Source: Canna indica (taxonomy: Eukaryota > Streptophyta > Magnoliopsida > Zingiberales > Cannaceae). Taken from it: a stretch of 64,000 bases of DNA. The stretch spans positions 85,800,001-85,864,000 of the forward strand of contig CP136892.1 in NCBI GenBank assembly GCA_034359265.1, given 5' to 3'. The notes under the pieces are model-generated. The model saw only the letters and a list, made by a program, of their open reading frames with translations, was not told where the DNA came from and did no database searches. The position numbers were made by a program, and so were the translations under genes. Positions within the stretch are counted from its first letter, which is position 1. Each line of letters opens with the position of its first letter. This document shows positions 58,713 through 64,000 of the stretch, piece after piece.

Positions 58713-60255
58713 AAACATTAGATGTCCTGATTTAAGAGCTCCAATCTCTTCAGATTCTCTTGTTTCGCAGTATAGTGGATAGTTGGAGATACTCATGTAT
58801 CATGTGGTTGTTCCTGATATATGAGTGCTTCATTCACACATTCATTTTCGTTTCTGCTTCTTTTTTTCTTGCTTTGGAATCCACTGGTTTTGTGTGGTTT
58901 CGTTCGGATCAGTGACGTTGTTTGGATTTTAGAGTGAAGATGCACTTGCAATGACTGCATTTTTTTTTAGGAACTCTTCCACAAATGTCAGCTACTATGC
59001 TTGGGAAAAACATCTATGTTTGCTTGTGTAGCTTTAGAGGAGTTCAAACCGCATTCAAGATATAGAAGATATCGTTAACAACTACATATAGAAGATATGG
59101 TTATCAGTTGTCCTAATCATGGTCAAGAAACATTAAATGAAATAATTGTGGTAGAAATTATTAGCTGCGATGGATCAAAGAGCATGTGATGCAGAGATTT
59201 CTTTGGTCAAAAATTCCCCATCCATGCCATATAGATTGATAAGGACCATGCAACAACAATAACAAAAACATGCCTAGTTGTGAGAAATAATTGGATATCA
59301 TAAGCAATCCAAAATGATACACATAACAGTAACTAACTTGTGGATCCAAGAAACACGAGTTTAATATGATAAACTAAATATATCAAGTTTTAATTTACAA
59401 AAAATAATGTGAAAAAATCAACTCCTCTAGCTCTCTTGATGTGTAGCCTTTATTGCTAGATAGCATGAGATCATTTCCGACCTAAATAAGTGGCGATGGA
59501 CAAAAGTTCTCTTCTCATCCAATCAGTTCTCACATATTTTCAACTGTTTCAGAACATAATATAATCATTAGATCTCAAATAAAACTAGAGGATGTTATTT
59601 TGTATTAAAAAAAAAACTAGAGGATGTGAGCAGGGGATTATGCAACCATTTTACCTGTACAACATGAGAAAGACGACTTCTTGCTTTCGTGTCTCATCTA
59701 ATTTATCTGTCTCTCTTAGAAGGACAATAAGGTGGGGTTCTCGTTGTCGGCAGCAATAAAAGAGCTACAATTTCTCAATACCCAGTTTAAGAATCGCAGG
59801 ATACATCATCATAGATCAATGAATATAAATAATTTTTGTGGTAATGCAAGGATAAGCAGAAGGTTTCATCATGATCATGACTTTTCTCAAACTTGGGCTT
59901 GTGCAGTTTATTAGCTTCCCAGCGAGAAAATGGAAGCACCTGATCCTTCAAATTATGTAATTCTAGCAGAAATCTGATTAGTTCTACAGCAAATGATCAA
60001 TAATAACAATTTATATTATTGGAAGAACAAATGCAATCAACATCCAAGAAGGATGACTTGAGCGATTTTGGATTTCCGAAATGTAATGGCTTGTATGGAG
60101 ATATACTTCAGCCCTTGGATCATGTGCTGATCAAATTCTTGTAGAAAGTTCATGTCTTTGATCTTGATGTACACTAAAAAGCTTCGGATTTATATATAAA
60201 GAAGAAACCCTAGCAGGGCTGCCGACTAAGAAATTGATTACCTCCGCCATCTGCA
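58713..60255. other. Convergent space between 14-3-3 and VQ genes
   Basis: The 14-3-3 3' UTR probably runs to about 58850. The VQ 3' UTR lies on the other side. 59400-60060 is AT-rich with no supportable gene. Confidence 0.55.
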
Positions 60256-61125
60256 TCAGGGATCGCCCAATCTTGGGCTCGGCAGCTGCACCCCTGGAGA
60301 AGTCGGCAACCCGATGCCCGGTGCCGCCACCATCATCAGGTACGCCGTCCGCGGCGACATCAAGCACCCAAACCCCAATGGCGAGCTCGGCGGCGGAAGC
60401 ACCGGCGCCGCCGTAGGTAGAGGGGCTAGGACTGGGAGGCCGCCGCTTCCGCCGCGGAGGCGCCGCATGTATGCAGAAATCGGCGACTCCGCCGCGGCGC
60501 TCACGGTTGGCAGCGGTGGCAGAGGGGATAGCGGCGTCCGAATCCAGGGATCGAAACCCTGCATCGGCGGCGCCGGTACCACGGGCGGCGGGCGGTGCAA
60601 GAGGTGCGCGAGGGGCGGCGGGCGGATGCGGTGGAGACGGGAGGTGGGCCCGGCGGAGGCAGGGATCGTTGCGGCTGAAGGAGGACGAGGCGGAGGCGGC
60701 GGGTCCGCGGGCCGAGGGCGGGTCTGGTTGTGCACCGGTGACCCAGTGAGCTTCTGGACCACGTCGCGGAAGTCGCTCTTGTCGATGTTGTACACCGGCG
60801 GCTGTGGCTGGTACGGCGGTGCGCCGCCGCCGCCACCAACGCCACCCGCCCGAGAAGGAGCGGCGAGGGGCACCTCCTCAGGCGGCGCAGCGCCGGCTGC
60901 AGCGGCCCGAGCAGCCACAGGATTAGCGTTCCTAGGGAGAGGCTTGGTGATCTTGTAGGAGGCTCTATTGAGGGTATTGAGCGAGTTAGTCTTAGAGTTG
61001 CTGCTGCTACTGCCACCAAGATCGCAAGTATTTGACGCAGCAGGAGTGGAGCTTTCATCTGCACTGCTAATGGCAGCGGAGACGGAGGAGGATACATCAG
61101 CCGAGGAATCAGTGGTTTTCTCCAT
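60256..61125 (-). CDS. VQ-motif protein (HAIKU1-like), intronless
   Basis: A single minus-strand exon of 289 residues starts at the ATG at 61125. The VQ core FRDVVQKLTG lies at residues 119-128, preceded by PPVYNIDKSD. This short motif lets VQ proteins bind the WRKY domain, and family members act as transcriptional cofactors in the nucleus. Ser-rich (about 8-55) and Pro-rich (140-200) low-complexity regions flank it. The C-terminal LGFGCLMSPRTAY and SPTSP-like pieces recall HAIKU1, a seed-size VQ protein, but the assignment is by pattern only. A longer frame starting at 61185 adds a poly-Arg run. That run is the translation of a (CTT)n tract in the leader, so I reject it. The exon is very GC-rich, unlike its flanks. 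Confidence 0.87.
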   Translation of the reverse strand: MEKTTDSSADVSSSVSAAISSADESSTPAASNTCDLGGSSSSNSKTNSLNTLNRASYKITKPLPRNANPVAARAAAAGAAPPEEVPLAAPSRAGGVGGGGGAPPYQPQPPVYNIDKSDFRDVVQKLTGSPVHNQTRPRPADPPPPPRPPSAATIPASAGPTSRLHRIRPPPLAHLLHRPPPVVPAPPMQGFDPWIRTPLSPLPPLPTVSAAAESPISAYMRRLRGGSGGLPVLAPLPTAAPVLPPPSSPLGFGCLMSPRTAYLMMVAAPGIGLPTSPGVQLPSPRLGDP

Positions 61126-61137
61126 CACAGGAGGTTT

Positions 61138-61176
61138 GAATCTTCTTCTTCTTCTTCTTCTTCTTCTTCTTCTTCT
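61138..61176. repeat. (CTT)n microsatellite in the VQ 5' leader
   Basis: About 13 CTT units on the plus strand (GAA on the transcript), directly upstream of the VQ start codon. Confidence 0.9.
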
Positions 61177-61979
61177 AACTTCCAAGGATTGGGTTTTATT
61201 GTGTCATATAATAAGTAGCAAGGCACGAATAAAAAAAAGACAACCACAAGTTTGAAGTTTATCAAGCAACTCCTTTCTATGGGTTGCTTAAATTGTCTGC
61301 TTTTATGTGACAGATAAAAAATACTTTTGGATGATGAAGAGATATCAGCAAAATTTGGACTGTGGATAGAGATGGAGAAGAAGGTAACGTACACCTTCTC
61401 CCCTTCATACTTGTTCATATCATGTGATTCAGGTTCTTAAGCTTAACCCAACCACAGTTAGTTGGACTATTCATAATGCAAACTGTCATCTAATCACATG
61501 CTCTCCATTATTCTATGCTCAGTGAAGATATCTTCTGAACAAAATTTAAATGGATCAATTTTATATTTGACTCAAATTCACATGGGATCTTGAACTAGTT
61601 GCATTATTGGATTTCGATTTGATTCAAAATATGATTGATTTTGGAATTGAAATCAGGGTATAAATGTTCACGGACGTGGAATAAAGATGATGGTGGGGTA
61701 ATGGACGGTCAAAACTCAAAAGGTTGAGTTCATGGAGACTGGTGAATAAGGACAACTTAGAGAGAGACATGTGACGTCGCAGTAATTTTCATGGCTTTCA
61801 GTGGAATTCTAAGATTCTCTGATCTCTCCTTGAAATAATAACACAAGTGAGAGATGGCTCCCTTGACTCGAAAGCTTCGCTTTTGACTTGCGATCTGACG
61901 TCGGATTTGAATTCAAAGGCTGCGATTTAACTCACTGTTTCCTCAAGGCCCTTAAGATGGGTGGGTTAGGTTGCATAAG
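61177..61979 (-). other. VQ upstream region
   Basis: This is the likely promoter and leader region of the VQ gene, mixed in composition. No clear TATA box facing the gene was found. It runs into the tandem repeat array. Confidence 0.5.
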
Positions 61980-64000
61980 ACGTGAGCGGAAAGAATTGTC
62001 CAATTTACTTTATAAATAGAGAGCGGGTTAAGCTCGCCACTTGGTGCCTTTCCATTGATGAGTATATTTAAATATATTTTTTTTATGTTTATCATTGAAT
62101 CTCTTTAAAATAATTTTTTAAAATTATAATATGAATATGAAAATTTCTCAAATCCATAATAAAAATATGAAAATTCTCATATTCATAATTTTTTCTTCCG
62201 AAAATTAAAATGACTCAATTTACGTTATAAATAGAAAGTGGAGTCAACCTCGTCAAGTGGTGCATTTTCATTGGCGAGCACATTTGAGTATCTTTTCTAT
62301 GCTTGCCACTAAATCCACTTAAAATAATTTTTCAAAATCATCTGAGAATTTTCGAGATCCATAATAAGGATATGAAAAATTTTAGATCCACAATAAAAAT
62401 ATGAAAATTATCATATCCATAACTTTTTTTTCGAAAATTAAAATAACCTAATTTACGTTATAAATAAAAAGTGATGTCAACCTCGCCACGTGGTGCATTT
62501 TCATTGACGAGCACATTTGAGTATCTTTTTTATGTTTGTCCTTGAATTCCCTTAAAGCAATTTTCCAAAATCATAATAAGATATTCATAATAAGGATATG
62601 AAAATTTTCAAATTCATAACTTTTTTTTCAAAAATTAAAATGACCCAATTTACGTTATAAATAAAAAGTGGGGTCAACCTCGCAACGTGGTGCATTTTTA
62701 TTGACGAGCACATTTGAGTATTTTTTCTATGTTTGCCATTGAATCCCCTTAAAACAATTTTCCAAAATCATAATATGGATATAGGATTTTCCCAGATCCA
62801 TAATAATGATATGAAAATTCTCATATTCATAATAAAAATATGAAAATTCTCAGATTCATAACTTTTTTTTCGAAAATTAAAATGACTCAATTTACGTTAT
62901 AAACCGAAAGTGATGTCAACCTCGCCATGTGGTGTCTTTCCATTAGCGAGCACATTTGAGTATATTTTCTATGTTTGCCATTGAATCCTCTTAAGGCAAT
63001 TTTTCAAAATCATAATAAAGACATGAAAATTCTTAGATTCATAACTTTTTTTCCAAAATCATCAAAATATCCTCGAGTTGAGGTCTACAAAAGTATGAAA
63101 AATAGTACATTATGGACTTTTCCAAAAGTATCGAACCGAAACAAATAAGACAAATTGACCATTTCATAATAAGTATATGAAAATTCTTAGATCCATAATA
63201 AAAATATAAAAATTATCATATCCATAACTTTTTTTTTTCGAAAATTAAAATGACCTAATTTACATTATAAATAGAAAGTGATGTCAACCTCGCCACGTGG
63301 TGCCTTTCCATTGGCGAGCACATTTGAGTATCTTTTCTATGTTTATCCTTGAATCCTCTTAAATCAATTTTCCAAAATCATAATATGAGATTCATAATAA
63401 GAATATGAAAAATTTCAAATTCATAACTCTTTTCCCGAAAATTAAAATGACCCAATTTACGTTATAAATAGAAAGTGGGCTCAACCTCGCCACGTGGTGC
63501 ATTGCCATTGAATCCCCTTAAAGTAATTTTCCAAAATCATAATATGAATGTGGGAATTTCCCAGATCCATAATAAGGATATGGGAATTTCCCAGATCCAT
63601 AATAAGGATATGGAAATTCTCATATTGATAATAAAAATATGAAAATTCTCATATTCATAACTTTTTTTTCAAAAATTAAAATGACTCAATTTATGTTATA
63701 AATAAAAAGTGAGGTCAACCCCGCGATGTGGTGCCTTTCCATTAGCAAGCACATTTGAGTATATTTTCTACGTTTGCCATTGAATCCTCTTAAAGCAATT
63801 TCCCCCGTTGAATCCTCTTAAAGCTATTTCCCAAAATCATAATAAAGAAATGAAAATTCCTAGATTCATAATTTCCCCCCCCCCAAAATCATCAAAATAT
63901 CCTCGAGTTCAGGTCTAATGTTCGGTTCCAGACTTCTACAAAAGTATGAAAAATAGTACATTCTGGACTTTTTCAAAAGTATCGAACCGAAACAAATAAG
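61980..64000. repeat. Tandem repeat array with about 0.8-kb higher-order period (continues past window)
   Basis: A unit reading TTACGTTATAAATAGAAAGTG, then GTCAACCTCG(CC)ACGTGGTGC, CATTTGAGTAT and CTTAAAGCAATTTTCCAAAATC recurs. The GTCAACCTCG core lies near 62243, 62476, 62673, 62915, 63283, 63480 and 63714, with a diverged one near 62028. Core spacings of 197 and about 240 bp repeat in order. Unit pairs 62476/63283 and 62673/63480 are both 807 bp apart. The segment CCTCGAGTT...ACCGAAACAAATAAG occurs at 63071 and again from 63901 to the window edge. This is a two-level repeat. Confidence 0.9.

Noticed and set aside
60314..60958. Long plus-strand ORF opposite the VQ gene
   Set aside because: A GC-rich antisense shadow. 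Low-complexity Gly/Arg/Pro composition with no family signal.
61126..61185. Poly-Arg N-terminal extension of the VQ protein
   Set aside because: It is the translation of a (CTT)n microsatellite in the leader. A good Met at 61125 starts the Ser-rich region seen in relatives.
61980..64000. CRISPR array
   Set aside because: Units are about 200-240 bp and diverged, with no short identical repeats or spacers, in a plant genome.

Overview
The window is nuclear DNA of a flowering plant. It holds spliced genes with GT-AG introns, AT-rich spacers, and copia, LINE, CACTA, hAT, Helitron, SINE and MITE sequences plus an endogenous pararetrovirus. GC-rich exons in two UGT copies and in the VQ gene, set in AT-rich surroundings, hint at a monocot, but I cannot name the species.

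Genes I consider real: (1) UGT copy A, a two-exon UGT85-type glycosyltransferase (14467-16012, +); (2) UGT copy C, the same family and structure (37321-38892, +); (3) a six-exon nuclear poly(A)-binding protein gene (39439-45474, -) convergent with UGT C; (4) a four-exon 14-3-3 gene (56560-58712, +); (5) an intronless VQ-motif gene (60256-61125, -). UGT copy B (24200-31103) is a near-identical sister of A, broken by a copia element in exon 1 and by a 2-bp deletion in its sugar-donor motif. A fourth piece (3-488) is the 3' end of a UGT identical to UGT C. The UGTs form a birth-and-death cluster, since duplication blocks carry promoter and 3' flank along with the coding sequence.

Layout: 1-705 is a UGT C-like 3' end. 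706-6374 is a Tork-like copia element (copia 1). 6375-6796 resumes the UGT C / PABN 3' flank. 6799-9773 holds a duplicated 1.1-kb block with hAT relics and a foldback, running into a lactate dehydrogenase pseudogene to about 10090. 10090-12903 is AT-rich and ends in a Helitron-type 3' terminus. 12904-16225 is UGT A with its promoter, which carries a MITE. 16370-21545 is a degenerate LINE on the minus strand. 21546-23508 is AT-rich spacer. 23509-31316 is UGT B with copia 2. 31317-33890 is spacer. 33890-36402 is a deleted CACTA element. 36403-37320 is the UGT C upstream region. 37321-45474 is UGT C and PABN. About 46850-52930 is a caulimovirid-like endogenous pararetrovirus. 54915-55405 is a SINE interrupted by a hAT MITE. 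56560-61125 holds the 14-3-3 and VQ genes. 61980-64000 is a tandem repeat with higher-order structure, upstream of the VQ gene.

Most interesting points: the pararetrovirus polyprotein frame is open for over 1,600 codons with one internal stop, has no visible movement-protein region, and is followed by a small ORF and a promoter-like TATA region. The two UGT blocks give clean empty-versus-filled comparisons for a Helitron and a MITE. The flanks of copia 1 overlap by about 72 bp and differ in how closely they match the parent locus. The terminal repeat array repeats a TATA-like box and, in some units, a G-box. All comparisons were made by eye, with no alignment or database search.
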